Shown piece after piece: positions 1 through 9,330 of a stretch of 64,000 nucleotides of DNA. Position 1 is the first letter of the stretch, and each line of letters starts with the position of its first letter. Source of the DNA: Alkalicoccobacillus plakortidis (GTDB taxonomy: Bacteria; Bacillota; Bacilli; Bacillales; Bacillaceae_D); the NCBI RefSeq assembly GCF_023703085.1, contig NZ_JAMQJY010000001.1, positions 930,001 to 994,000 on the forward strand, read 5' to 3'. The notes beneath the pieces were generated by a model. The model did no database searches, was not told the origin of the DNA, and was given only the letters and a program-made list of their open reading frames with translations. The position numbers and the translations under genes are program-made.

Positions 1-7
1 GGACGTT

Positions 8-556
8 ATGAATAAGGCGTTGATAAATATTGATTACACAGTTGATTTTGTTGATACAAATGGGAAACTAACTTGCGGAAAACCTGGTCAAGACATTGAA
101 AAAGAAATAGTGAAAGTTACTAAGGACTTTCTTAAAGATCAATCTTATGTTGTTTTTGCGATTGATCTCCATAAGGAAAACGATCAAATGCATCCAGAGT
201 TTAATCTATTTCCACCGCACAATCTAGAAGGTACTAAGGGTAGATTCCTTTTTGGAGAATTACATGAATTGTACCAAGAACATAAGGACTCCTCCCTCAC
301 CTACTGGTTAGATAAAACAAGATATAGCGCTTTTGCAGGTACGGATCTCGAAATGAAATTAAGAGAAAGAAAGATCACTGAGATTCATTTGATTGGGGTA
401 TGTACAGACATATGCATCTTACACACCGCAATCGATGCTTACAATAAAGGCTTCAAGATCGTGATTCATCAACATGCAGTAGCTAGTTTTAATGCAGAAG
501 GACACAAATGGGCACTCGGACATTTCGAAAATTCTCTTGGAGCAACACTCGTTTAA
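8..556 (+). CDS. pncA: Nicotinamidase (isochorismatase-like hydrolase)
   Basis: This 182-residue protein belongs to the cysteine hydrolase / isochorismatase family, which deamidates nicotinamide to nicotinate, the first step of Preiss-Handler NAD salvage. The triad can be seen: Asp in NIDYTVDF near the N-terminus, Lys in LDKTRYSAF (about residue 98) and the nucleophilic Cys in GVCTDICI (about residue 127). Length is normal for the family. It is the first gene visible in a same-strand run with pncB, a nadD-like gene and nadE, which supports nicotinamidase over other isochorismatase-like functions. The promoter is probably outside the window. Confidence 0.88.
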   Translation: MNKALINIDYTVDFVDTNGKLTCGKPGQDIEKEIVKVTKDFLKDQSYVVFAIDLHKENDQMHPEFNLFPPHNLEGTKGRFLFGELHELYQEHKDSSLTYWLDKTRYSAFAGTDLEMKLRERKITEIHLIGVCTDICILHTAIDAYNKGFKIVIHQHAVASFNAEGHKWALGHFENSLGATLV

Positions 557-584
557 AAAAACATTACATTTGGAGGAAAACACA

Positions 585-2046
585 ATGACTAACACTTACT
601 CAGACGATAGTTTCATGCTGCACACGGATTTGTATCAGATTAATATGGCCCAAACATATTGGAACGATGGATTAGAAAATAAGAAATCAGTGTTCGAGCT
701 TTTCTTTAGAAAGCTACCTTTCGGAAATGGATACGCTGTGTACGCTGGACTTGAAAGAGTCATCGAATTTTTAAACAACTTTGGTTTTACTGAAAGTGAC
801 ATTAGCTACCTTCGAGAGTTAGGATATGAAGAAGACTATCTTGATTTCCTGAGCGGCCTTACATTCACTGGGACCGTCAAAAGTATGAAAGAAGGAGAAT
901 TGGTATTCGGTAATGAACCAATCTTACGTATCGAAGCTCCATTAATTGAAGCTCAATTAATCGAAACACCCTTATTAAATATCATCAATTATCAAACGTT
1001 AATTGCTACAAAGGCTTCAAGAATCAAACAACTTATCGGTGATGATCGGGCTATGGAATTTGGAACCCGCCGTGCTCAAGAAATGGATGCAGCTATTTGG
1101 GGAACAAGAGCCGCTTATTTGGGTTGGATTTGATGCAACCTCCAATGTTCGCGCTGGAAAGAAATTTGGAATTCCTGTAGCCGGTACTCATGCACACTCA
1201 CTGGTTCAAGCTTATAGAGACGAGTACACAGCGTTTAAAAAATATGCGTCAACCCACAAAGATTGCACCTTCTTGGTTGACACGTATGACACACTGAAAT
1301 CTGGTGTTCCAAATGCCATCAAAGTGGCAAACGAAGAGAAAGAAACGATCCATTTTAAAGGCATTCGATTAGATAGCGGAGATTTAGCTTACCTATCTAA
1401 GGAAGCTAGAAAAATGCTAGATGAAGCGGGTTATACCGATGCAGCCATTTCTGCTTCAAATGACCTTGATGAAGAAACGATTATGAATTTAAAATCACAA
1501 GGAGCAAAAATTGATGTTTGGGGTATAGGAACGAAACTTATTACAGCGTATGATCAGCCTGCTTTAGGCGCAGTTTATAAGCTTGTTTCAATCGAAGAAG
1601 ATGGAGAAATGGTTGATACGATTAAAATAAGCGCAAACCCAGAGAAAGTATCAACACCTGGACTTAAAAGAGTCTTCCGCATCATCAATAACAGAAACGG
1701 TAAATCAGAAGGAGATTATATCGCGTTAGATACTGAAGAGCCGAATGAAGAAAAACAATTAACGATGTTCCACCCTGTTCATACCTTTGTAAAAAAAGTT
1801 GTGACAGATTATGAGGCTGTTGAGCTACATCACATCATTTTCGATAACGGAGAATGCGTCTATACTCAACCTAGCCTAGAAGAGATTAGATCATTTGTTA
1901 CGTCTAACCTACAGCTTCTATGGGATGAATATAAACGATTGGTCATGCCAGAAGAATATCCTGTAGATCTTAGTCAACTATGTTGGGATAACAAAATGGC
2001 GAGAATTGCTGAAGTGAAACAGAAAGTCTCTGATAGAATTCAATAG
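585..2046 (+). CDS. pncB: Nicotinate phosphoribosyltransferase, reading frame broken by one extra base
   Basis: Converts nicotinate and PRPP to nicotinate mononucleotide. The ATG at 585 follows a strong GGAGG site. The N-terminal part (HTDLYQINMAQTYW, EFGTRRAQ) runs in one frame to 1133. The C-terminal part (FDATSNVRAGKKFGIPVAGTHAHS, then the RLDSGDLA region) continues in another frame to 2046. The frames join if one T is removed at 1124-1125 (GGGTTGGATTT to GGGTGGATTT), giving the usual TRAAYLGGFDATSN motif and a normal protein of about 486 residues. The family phosphoribosyl-binding and catalytic His region (GTHAHS) is intact. The break resembles many others in this window and is probably a sequence error. 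It lies between pncA and the nadD-like gene. Confidence 0.9.
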
Positions 2047-2106
2047 ATACAAGCAATGGGAGGCTCACCCTCCCCTATCATCTTGATATTACTGGAGGTT
2101 TAACCA

Positions 2107-2760
2107 ATGGGTAAAGTAGGCATTTTCGGTTCATCTTTTGACCCGATCACAGACTCTCACTTATTCTTAGCAAAAACATTAGCTGATCTATGTAACTTCG
2201 AATACGTTATTTTTGTCCCATGTGTTAGCAGTCGTGGAGATGGAAAAAAGATGAAAGCAAGCGATGAAGACAGATGGAATATGATCCAATTAGCGATAAA
2301 AGACAATCCAATTTTTAAAGCTGATGATTTTGAAATGAACGCAAAAGCAGGAATTGGCAAACAATACACGTACCACACAATGGAATACTTCAAAGAGAAA
2401 TACCCTGATGACGAACATTATTTCATTATGGGTGCTGACATTCTAGCTGAGATCGATAACCAAAGTGTGCAGCCTCACCAAAGGTGGAAGTTTAGAGAGG
2501 AATTAATAAAGAATAATAAGTTTGTTGTGATGTCTAGAGACAATATTGACATGTTAAAAGAAATATCAAAAAGCCCTATTTTGCGAAAATACCATGATGG
2601 CACTAGATTTCATTTAGTTGATAAAGGCATATCTATGGAAATCAGTTCTAGCTATATCCGAGATGAGATCAGTATGGGCAGGTACCCTCAATACCTCATG
2701 CGAGATGATGTCTATGATTATATTGTCACGAACGAGATCTATAAACATACAACCAATTAA
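2107..2760 (+). CDS. nadD: Nicotinate-nucleotide adenylyltransferase-like protein (NadD family, atypical HxGH motif)
   Basis: A 217-residue nucleotidyltransferase of the NadD/NMNAT fold, expected to make NaAD from NaMN and ATP. The start at 2107 follows TGGAGG. The N-terminal loop reads [11 protein letters not shown]: the usual GGTFDPxHxGH signature keeps FDP and the final His but has Thr for the first His and Ser for Gly. The C-terminal ISSTxxR-type motif is present as [11 protein letters not shown]. The central region ([13 protein letters not shown]) matches the family's substrate-binding stretch. Its position between pncB and nadE supports a role in the same pathway. The divergent active-site loop suggests a second, specialised paralogue next to a housekeeping nadD elsewhere; that is inference. 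Confidence 0.78.
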   Translation: MGKVGIFGSSFDPITDSHLFLAKTLADLCNFEYVIFVPCVSSRGDGKKMKASDEDRWNMIQLAIKDNPIFKADDFEMNAKAGIGKQYTYHTMEYFKEKYPDDEHYFIMGADILAEIDNQSVQPHQRWKFREELIKNNKFVVMSRDNIDMLKEISKSPILRKYHDGTRFHLVDKGISMEISSSYIRDEISMGRYPQYLMRDDVYDYIVTNEIYKHTTN

Positions 2761-2782
2761 AAAAATCCGGAGGCGATGTAAC

Positions 2783-3594
2783 ATGACCATTCAACAGCAA
2801 ATCATAAAAGAACTAAGCGTTAAACCGACAATAAACCCAAATCAAGAGATTAAAAGTAGAATAACCTTTCTAAAAGACTATTTGAAATCAACGAAGGCAA
2901 AAGGATATGTACTTGGCATAAGCGGTGGCCAAGACTCTTCTTTAGCCGGGAAGCTAGCTCAACTCGCTGTTGAAGAGTTGCGATCAGAAGGCGTTGATGT
3001 GACTTTTACAGCTGTAAGACTTCCTTATGCAAGTCAGAAGGATGAAGAGGACGCACAACTTGCATTACAATTATCAACCCTGACAACAGCATCGTATTTA
3101 ATGTTTTCGAGCCGGTCGTAGCTATCGAAAAAGAGTATCTACAAGCTACTGGCTCTGCCCTATCCGACTTTCATAAGGGGAATGTCAAAGCCAGAACGAG
3201 AATGATTGCACAATATGCTATTGGTGGTATGGGAAATCTCCTTGTTTTGGGAACCGATCACGCAGCAGAAGCACTAACCGGATTCTTCACAAAGTACGGG
3301 GATGGCGGTGCAGACCTATTACCACTGAGTGGATTAAATAAAAGGCAAGGAAAAGAACTACTCAATGCCTTTGGTGCCCCTGAGAAGCTTTATTTAAAAA
3401 GCCCTACAGCAGACTTATTAGATGGAAACCCACAACAATCCGATGAGCACGAACTTGGTATCACCTATGATCAGTTGGATGATTACTTGGAAGGAAAGCA
3501 GCTTTCTGAAGAAATGATGGAGCTTATTGAGGAGCGGTATGTGTCTACGGAACATAAGCGTCAGTTGCCTGTAACTCCTTTTGACGAATACTAA
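2783..3594 (+). CDS. nadE: NH3-dependent NAD synthetase, reading frame broken by one missing base
   Basis: Amidates NaAD to NAD with ammonia and ATP, the last step of the pathway. The ATG at 2783 follows CCGGAGG. The N-terminal part has the PP-loop [14 protein letters not shown]. After DAQLALQ the frame goes wrong at about 3071. One missing base restores LALQ(F)[22 protein letters not shown] and then [43 protein letters not shown] and EHKRQLP, all typical of Bacillus NadE. The corrected protein is about 270 residues, the usual length. Unlike most breaks in this window, this one is not at a CTGG/CTTGG sequence, so it could be a separate error or a real mutation. Last gene of the NAD operon. 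Confidence 0.88.
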
Positions 3595-3950
3595 TTTTAG
3601 ATCTAACTAAAGCTGTGGAATAGGGATATATATGAAGAAATAAGGATTTGGTCTTCACTACCGAATTGGGAAACTTCCTGAATTCGAGGAATATCTTAAG
3701 GTTTTTCTACAATTTAATGACTGTTTCGGAGATATCTAGTATTAGATTTAACGATCTAAGGTATATATATGTTGTGTTTTCGCTTACGCTTACCATTTCG
3801 AGTGGTCCAGAGTATAAATAATAAACAGATATAGTCATGCATCAACACTTATACAAAAGGATACTTCCGAAGCTTTTGTTAATAATTTGTTATCGCCACC
3901 AAAATTCCACCGAATATGATAAGATCTTTATTTTAATAAAATGACAAAAA
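3595..3950. other. Intergenic stretch with no recognisable gene
   Basis: AT-rich sequence between nadE and the tRNA-Val terminator. No credible open frame with a ribosome binding site and no clear hairpin-plus-T-tract behind nadE was seen. It may hold decayed sequence. Confidence 0.5.
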
Positions 3951-3977
3951 GAAAAACCCTTATCTATCAAGGGTTTT
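3951..3977 (-). terminator. Rho-independent terminator after tRNA-Val
   Basis: AAAACCCTT and AAGGGTTTT arms around a short loop form a stem immediately downstream (minus strand) of the tRNA, followed on that strand by a T-rich tract. Confidence 0.7.
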
Positions 3978-3982
3978 CGGTA

Positions 3983-4056
3983 TGACCCGTATTGGGCTCG
4001 AACCAATGACCTCTACCCTGTCAAGGTAGCGCTCTCCCAAGCTGAGCTAACGGATC
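3983..4056 (-). tRNA. tRNA-Val (anticodon GAC)
   Basis: On the minus strand the sequence folds as a full cloverleaf. The acceptor GATCCGT pairs with ACGGGTC (one G-U), the D stem is GCTC/GAGC, the anticodon stem CTACC/GGTAG holds loop TTGACAG (anticodon GAC), and the T stem ATTGG/CCAAT holds loop TTCGAGC. The discriminator is A and no CCA is encoded. The D loop reads AGCTTGGGA, one base longer than the common AGCTGGGA. In this window that CTTGG is a suspect context for an inserted T, so the true gene may be 73 nt. It stands alone, not in a tRNA cluster. Confidence 0.88.
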
Positions 4057-4277
4057 AAGTATGTATCTGAGACATATATAAATGTACCTTTTTTATCTGA
4101 TAAAGTCAATATAAATCAACACCATTACCGTAAGCTATCACCACATCTTTTGATCTAGTTAAACGCTCAATCAAAAGTATGGTCTTTTGTGCAGAACTAC
4201 CGGATCTTTTGATGATATGAGATAGTAGATAGAAGGCTTAGTAGAAGCCTAATTTAATACAGTAGGCAGGCGATTCT

Positions 4278-4466
4278 ATGTATCATGTCATCCGAACAGT
4301 TAATGGTAAAACAGAAGCGCTTAAGGATTCAAATAGTCCTACGGTTAAACGATTTAAAACACTTATTGATGCCGAGTTAATGACGAGTAAGTTAAACAAA
4401 AACACATTACCTGATCGATTATGGTCCATTCAATTGATAAACGATGAAGAGAAGACAACCAGCTAA
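4278..4466 (+). CDS. Small conserved-looking hypothetical protein
   Basis: A 62-residue soluble polypeptide beginning MYHVIRTVNGKTEALKDS. It has no signal peptide or membrane segment and no family I recognise. A weak purine-rich site (AGGCAGGCG) precedes the ATG. It ends inside a bidirectional terminator shared with the convergent YrhK-like gene. Regular codon use, a complete frame and the terminator support a real gene. Function is unknown. Confidence 0.55.
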   Translation: MYHVIRTVNGKTEALKDSNSPTVKRFKTLIDAELMTSKLNKNTLPDRLWSIQLINDEEKTTS

Positions 4467-4487
4467 CAACTAACTGGTTGTTTTTTC
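4455..4487. terminator. Bidirectional terminator between two convergent small genes
   Basis: ACAACCAG (4455-4462) pairs with CTGGTTGT (4474-4481), followed by TTTTTT on the plus strand and preceded by purines that become a T tract on the minus strand. The arms lie inside or beside the ends of both flanking coding regions. Confidence 0.8.
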
Positions 4488-4787
4488 GTCTTCTTGATAT
4501 TTTGTAGGGTTATAATTACGAGAATGCTTCATCTCATTTCGTAGTGATGCATCATGCATAATTCGCAGGACGGGTCTGCTTGCTAGTAATAAGCTACCAC
4601 ATAAGTAAAGCGAGTTCCCTACCATTTCAATGGAAGAGAAGAAGTTTAGAATACTTCCCACCACAAAAAAGAAACCTATAAGTAGGTCATTTACTGTTGT
4701 GATTAGCTGATATCTTTTTCTAAAATAGAGACGAAACCGCCCCGCTTGCAGATCAATATAGTCTTGTTCTTCTTTTTTTGAAAGCAT
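4470..4787 (-). CDS. YrhK-domain small membrane protein
   Basis: A 105-residue protein with a central YrhK-type domain: RYQLITTVNDLLIGFFFVVG is followed by a second hydrophobic segment, SLYLCGSLLLASRPVLRI. The two predicted helices (about residues 33-54 and 60-78) make it a small integral membrane protein; the N- and C-terminal ends are charged. The molecular function of YrhK proteins is not established. It converges with the 62-residue gene and lies upstream of the subtilisin terminator. No operon partner. Confidence 0.72.
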   Translation of the reverse strand: MLSKKEEQDYIDLQAGRFRLYFRKRYQLITTVNDLLIGFFFVVGSILNFFSSIEMVGNSLYLCGSLLLASRPVLRIMHDASLRNEMKHSRNYNPTKYQEDEKTTS

Positions 4788-4854
4788 AATTCCTCTCCTA
4801 TCCTTTTATTTTTATCCGTTTCCCGCTTATGGTTTTATTAAACATCGTCAAAAT

Positions 4855-4893
4855 AAAAAGGAGTGGACATCGTTTAGTCCACTCCCTTTTTAT
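4855..4893 (-). terminator. Strong terminator of the subtilisin gene
   Basis: AAAAAGGAGTGGAC and GTCCACTCCCTTTTT form a long GC-rich stem with an ATCGTTTA loop and A/T tracts on both sides, about 20 bp past the protease stop codon. Confidence 0.88.
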
Positions 4894-4911
4894 TCTTATT
4901 AAAACCTGCTC

Positions 4912-6063
4912 TTATCGACTAGCGGCATCTGCGTTTACTAATCCACTACCATATAATGTAGAGCTTCCTAGATTCGTAGATGTGTTTTTCAGATGATTAC
5001 GGATTTGCGATGCACTCCAAGAAGGATAGCGTTGTTTTACAAGTGCTGCCGCTCCTGCAACGTGAGGAGTTGCCATAGATGTACCATTTAGGCTCGCATA
5101 GCGGTTACCAGGATACGTACTTTGAATGCCTACACCTGGAGCTACGATATCAAGTCCTGCACCATATTGAGAGAAGTTAGCACGGTTATTATTTTGATCG
5201 GTTGCTCCTACTGCCATTGCATTAGCATAACGTGCAGGATATCCAACGTTACCTGAACCGTTATTACCTGAAGCCGCAATAACTAATACACCGCGACTTG
5301 TAGCGTAATTAACAGCCTGCTCAAGAGTTGAGCTAGGTGCATCGCTACCAAGGCTCAAGTTTGCTATGTGCATATTGTTCGCAGCTGCCCACTCTAAACC
5401 TTGTGCAATTCCTCCAATGCTTCCTCTACCATTTGCCCCAAGAACTTTTACAGCATATAGATCAGCATTTGGTGCTACACCTACAACGCCGATTGAGTTA
5501 TTCAAAGCTGCAATTGTTCCAGCTACATGGGTACCATGGCCATTTAAGTCAGATGTATTTGGTTCACCAGGCACGAAGCTAGCTCCACCACGAATTGTTA
5601 AATCACTATGTGTAGAAATTCCTGTATCCAATACAGCCACTCTTACTCCTGAACCATTTGTTCCACGGTTAATCGCTGCTGGAGCTTGTACACGAGTAAT
5701 ACCCCAAGGCACCGATTGCTGGATTGATACCTCAAAGTCTTCTTCAATATATGCGATTCCATCTTCTTCACTTAATGCATCAACATCTTCAGGGTCCAAC
5801 TCAACTGATAATACGGGAATATAATCGTAATCAAAAATAATGTCTACATCAATATCAGTCGAATCTTCTTTTTGCTGATCTTCTTCAATAGAGAATACGC
5901 CAACCTGCTCAACTTCATCTGTAAAAGCTTCAAGTTCAGCTTCTTTTTCAAAACCAATTAGGTACTTTACCTTTTCTTCTGCAGCTGATGCTGAGTCTGT
6001 CACACTAACAAGGGCTGTTACACAAACAAGTCCTACAACAAGTTTTCCAATCTTTCTTTTCAT
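4912..6063 (-). CDS. Extracellular high-alkaline subtilisin (savinase-type serine protease)
   Basis: A 383-residue prepro-protease. A Sec signal peptide (about residues 1-27, KRK then a hydrophobic core, cleaved after ASA) is followed by an acidic I9-type propeptide (about 28-114) and a mature domain beginning QQSVPWGI at about residue 115. That gives a 269-residue mature enzyme, the length of savinase-type subtilisins. Catalytic residues by motif are Asp146 (VLDTG), His176 (GHGTHVAG) and Ser329 (GTSMATPH); the oxyanion Asn is N267 (ASGN). The mature sequence strongly resembles alkaline proteases of Bacillus gibsonii and B. clausii/lentus relatives. It is monocistronic with its own leader hairpin and terminator. 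ATG start follows GAGGAGG. Confidence 0.96.
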   Translation of the reverse strand: MKRKIGKLVVGLVCVTALVSVTDSASAAEEKVKYLIGFEKEAELEAFTDEVEQVGVFSIEEDQQKEDSTDIDVDIIFDYDYIPVLSVELDPEDVDALSEEDGIAYIEEDFEVSIQQSVPWGITRVQAPAAINRGTNGSGVRVAVLDTGISTHSDLTIRGGASFVPGEPNTSDLNGHGTHVAGTIAALNNSIGVVGVAPNADLYAVKVLGANGRGSIGGIAQGLEWAAANNMHIANLSLGSDAPSSTLEQAVNYATSRGVLVIAASGNNGSGNVGYPARYANAMAVGATDQNNNRANFSQYGAGLDIVAPGVGIQSTYPGNRYASLNGTSMATPHVAGAAALVKQRYPSWSASQIRNHLKNTSTNLGSSTLYGSGLVNADAASR

Positions 6064-6110
6064 TTGGTCGCCTCCTCATTTTTAGACCAGCTTTAACTGG
6101 TAATGATAGA
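6064..6110 (-). promoter_or_regulatory. Subtilisin leader: strong ribosome binding site and 5' hairpin
   Basis: Directly upstream of the protease ATG lies GAGGAGG with good spacing. Further upstream ACCAG-CTTTAA-CTGGT (6086-6101) can form a small hairpin in the 5' UTR. Leader hairpins of this kind stabilise aprE-type mRNAs; that role here is inference. Confidence 0.5.
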
Positions 6111-6466
6111 GTAGCACGAATATTTCACCTTGATTATTGGGAAATCGACAGCATTTTTCTAGAAAACTAGTCTTTAGTATCTACTTAACAGGAAAATTGT
6201 TTACTCTAGAGGTCTAATGTCTAGGATAAAAACAGATGCTAAAGTCACCCACATGTGGATAGAGATTTGTTTAGTGAGCTTTATATATTTCGGATCTTGA
6301 CCCTCAAATTTGCGGAACAGTATAATCAAAAGTGAAAAAGATATTGAGTACACACAACAGACTTTACATAATATTAAATGGGGAAGTGCTATTGAAATAA
6401 ACACTCCCCCTGATTATTTATTAAAGGATGAAAAATATTCTTTCTCGATTTAGGATTTAGAATCTA
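6111..6466. other. Intergenic stretch upstream of the subtilisin gene
   Basis: Contains the presumed subtilisin promoter, with no clear consensus found. It also holds a 67-codon minus-strand frame (6201-6404) encoding a hydrophobic stretch then KFEGQDPKYIKLTKQISIH. That frame lacks a properly spaced ribosome binding site and may be the remnant of a membrane protein gene. Confidence 0.35.
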
Positions 6467-7100
<634 letters not shown>

Positions 7101-7116
7101 TCATGCTCCTTCTGAC

Positions 7117-7566
7117 TCAATAATTTCGTTTGTTTCCCTTTTTGACAAATTCCCAATCGATTTCGGCATTTTTTCTAGCTCTTCGTAATAATAATAAAAG
7201 ATTTTCTACTTCTTTATCTGAGAATCCTTTTAATACGACACTGTTTGAATGTTCATTTTCTCTTATAATAAAAGGGTAAACACCTTCTCCTTTTTCTGTA
7301 GGAAAGAGTTTTTTTATTTTTCTATTATGTTCATCCTCTTTTTTCTCAATAAATCCGTTGATTTCTAGTTTTTTTATGGCTCGAGCTGCACTTGTTCGAT
7401 CCACTTTAATTAATTCTGCTAGCTTTTCTTGAATGATCCCTGGGTTTTCACAAATTCGAACCAGATACAAATATTGCCCTTTTGCTAGATCATATCTTTT
7501 AAATTCAATATTACTAATAGAATCTAATGATCTTGCAATCATTCCAATTTCGCGCAGTATTTCCAT
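7117..7566 (-). CDS. MarR-family transcriptional regulator
   Basis: 149 residues with a winged helix-turn-helix. The recognition region reads IIQEKLAELIKVDRTSAARAIKKLEINGFIEKKEDEHNRK (about residues 45-84), with the characteristic wing sequence DxxxRKI. Family members are dimeric repressors often released by small ligands. It sits immediately upstream of the GNAT gene, which suggests autoregulation and control of that enzyme. ATG start; the upstream region towards 7664 is AT-rich and may hold the operator, though no clear palindrome was identified. Confidence 0.85.
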   Translation of the reverse strand: MEILREIGMIARSLDSISNIEFKRYDLAKGQYLYLVRICENPGIIQEKLAELIKVDRTSAARAIKKLEINGFIEKKEDEHNRKIKKLFPTEKGEGVYPFIIRENEHSNSVVLKGFSDKEVENLLLLLRRARKNAEIDWEFVKKGNKRNY

Positions 7567-7663
7567 TCAAACTCCTCAATTCTTTTTAAAAGATATACTC
7601 ATAATGTATCTGCATTTTGTTGCGTTTGCAACAAAAATTATTCTGATTAATAATAATATAAAA

Positions 7664-7760
7664 CAAAAAAAGCACCAAAGCTTCGAAAGCCTTGGTACTA
7701 ATGGTATGCGGACCGCAGGACTCGAACCTCCTCGAGTTTAACCTCACTAGGCCCTTAATT
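7664..7760 (-). repeat. Repeat copy A: tRNA-3'-end-like block plus terminator
   Basis: On the minus strand there is a tRNA T-arm/acceptor-like sequence (GGTTCGAGTCCTGCGGTCCGCA), then a near-perfect 12-bp hairpin (GTACCAAGGCTT / AAGCTTTGGTGC) and a T-rich tract. Three related copies lie at about 8372, 10028 and 12563. There is no complete cloverleaf, so this is either a decayed tRNA gene end or an integration-site remnant. Confidence 0.6.
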
Positions 7761-7859
7761 TTGCGAAACGGTAGAGATGACTACATTAATATTCGTTTTT
7801 ATTAACACGTTATACAAACCCTACAGATTTAGTTCTACTTAAGTTAATATAAATTAATG

Positions 7860-8264
7860 CTAAACTTTCACTTCCCTTATATTACGAGATTCTTCTTGAA
7901 GTATATTCATAAAGAGGAAACGATATAATATTAATCCAAAGACAGTTGAATAAAGAATAACGATTGTTATAGAAAATAAATTTTCAGAGTTAACTTGGTT
8001 GACCAAAAATCTTTGAATCGTTAGTATATCTGTACTTAAAGCAAATAATAATGCTGACAAGAATTCAGATATTCTTTTATTGTTAATATTAGCAAAATTA
8101 ATTCGATATAAATTAAAGATCTTTTTTAAATTAGCTCCTACCTTATTTCCTTTATATATGCCAAACAAGATACCTACAAAAAGAAATAGCATATATGAAT
8201 CTAACTGGTAGTTAAGAACAATTAAATTCATCAAAATACCTATTAGAATTAAAACAGTTTTCAT
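7860..8264 (-). CDS. Hypothetical membrane protein
   Basis: A 134-residue protein with about four hydrophobic segments: residues 1-19, 22-38, about 65-82 and about 93-118. A basic loop (IYKGNKVGANLKKIFNLYR) sits between the second and third. No family recognised. It starts with ATG at 8264 behind a weak Shine-Dalgarno site and lies between two copies of the tRNA-like repeat, in the accessory part of the window. Function unknown. Confidence 0.55.
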   Translation of the reverse strand: MKTVLILIGILMNLIVLNYQLDSYMLFLFVGILFGIYKGNKVGANLKKIFNLYRINFANINNKRISEFLSALLFALSTDILTIQRFLVNQVNSENLFSITIVILYSTVFGLILYRFLFMNILQEESRNIREVKV

Positions 8265-8371
8265 TTATATCGTTACTCACCTCTATTGTCTTAAATAAAT
8301 TTTGAAACTATCTTCAAGTAATCATACTCTATTCACAAAATTTAGAGAAGGTAGTTTTAACCTGTGTATGA

Positions 8372-8580
8372 AATAAAAAGCACACAAGCTCTAAAAGTCT
8401 TGATGCTACTAGTATGCGGACCCCAGGACTCGAACCTCTCGAGTTCAACCTCACTAAGCACTCAATGCCGTGGAAACTTGTTATCTCCTTCAAACACGCA
8501 CACCACTTGCACTCCTTTGCGCCCATTTCATATATAATCGTCCATTTTCAAATATCGTGGTGAAGAATTGGTGAAGCTAG
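8372..8580 (-). repeat. Repeat copy B: long form of the tRNA-like/terminator repeat
   Basis: Shares with copy C about 200 bp. Reading the minus strand: TTCACCAATTCTTCAC, a spacer, GGAGATAACA, CACGGCATTGAGTGCTTAG, GAGGTTGAACTCG, the tRNA-like GGTTCGAGTCC...GGTCCGCAT, and a GCATCAAG...CTTGTGTGC hairpin followed by TTTTT. It can be translated (8329-8526), but the peptide is typical of tRNA shadows and is not called as a gene. Confidence 0.6.
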
Positions 8581-8661
8581 AAATGTTCGTTTTTTAATGT
8601 AGTTTATTCTTGTGTGATTCCTTAATATTGTCTGTTATGAAGTCCTCCTTTTCAATTACGC

Positions 8662-9090
8662 TCAATTAATTAGAACTTTTTTTAGAAAGTAATGTTCGAA
8701 GTCTCTCCCTACATTATTAAGTTTTCCATATACGATAAAGTTATGTTTTTCATAAAACTCTAATGCCTGAAAACTAAGGGTTTCAACTTTTATAAAATCG
8801 CACTTTTTCTCATAAGCTATTTTTTCTATTTCAAGTAATAGCTTAGTACCATAGCCTAGATGACGGATATCCTCATCCACAATTAAATAATTTACTTCTA
8901 ACCAGTTCCAACAGACTTCACCTAATAATCCACCACGGACATTACCATACTCATCCTCTATAAATAAGTGTATTTGCTCATACCTTCCTCTTAAATCTTT
9001 TGGAAAATGTGCTAAGTTATATTTATAAAGCTCATCCTCAATATAAGTTTTTTTCTCATTGTTAACATTTTTCATTATACTAAGTTTCAT
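8662..9090 (-). CDS. GNAT-family N-acetyltransferase
   Basis: A 142-residue acetyltransferase. Motif A is VNYLIVDEDIRHLGYGTKLLLEIEK with RHLGYG as the acetyl-CoA pyrophosphate loop. Motif B is KVETLSFQALEFYEKHNF. The start at 9090 (MKLSIMKN) is chosen because GGAGGAG lies 6 bases upstream; an in-frame extension to 9189 lacks such a site. Substrate unknown. Single gene in the accessory region. Confidence 0.8.
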   Translation of the reverse strand: MKLSIMKNVNNEKKTYIEDELYKYNLAHFPKDLRGRYEQIHLFIEDEYGNVRGGLLGEVCWNWLEVNYLIVDEDIRHLGYGTKLLLEIEKIAYEKKCDFIKVETLSFQALEFYEKHNFIVYGKLNNVGRDFEHYFLKKVLIN

Positions 9091-9330
9091 TACCTTCTCC
9101 TCCATGTAAAAATTTTTAATCGCATGCATCGAATGATCCTGAATGATGACTGGATCTACAAAACAAATGAAACGTATTTTATGTGACATTGCACGTTTGA
9201 TGAAAGAGGCCTACATTTTCTGCTTCTCCATATTGCGAGGCCATATTGATTACACACACCTCTAATACCTATTAGAACAAATAACTTTTTTTACCGATTA
9301 ACCCTTTCTGATGTGTATTCTTTAGGAATA

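Noticed and set aside
5366..5824. 152-codon open frame on the plus strand, antisense to the subtilisin gene
   Set aside because: Shadow of the protease gene: no ribosome binding site, no recognisable domain, and the opposite strand has a full, well-known protein.
6201..6404. 67-codon hydrophobic minus-strand frame
   Set aside because: GTG start with no spaced ribosome binding site and no partner; possibly a remnant of a membrane protein gene, too weak to call.
8329..8526. 65-codon minus-strand frame
   Set aside because: It translates the tRNA-like repeat; such peptides are usual artefacts of tRNA sequences.
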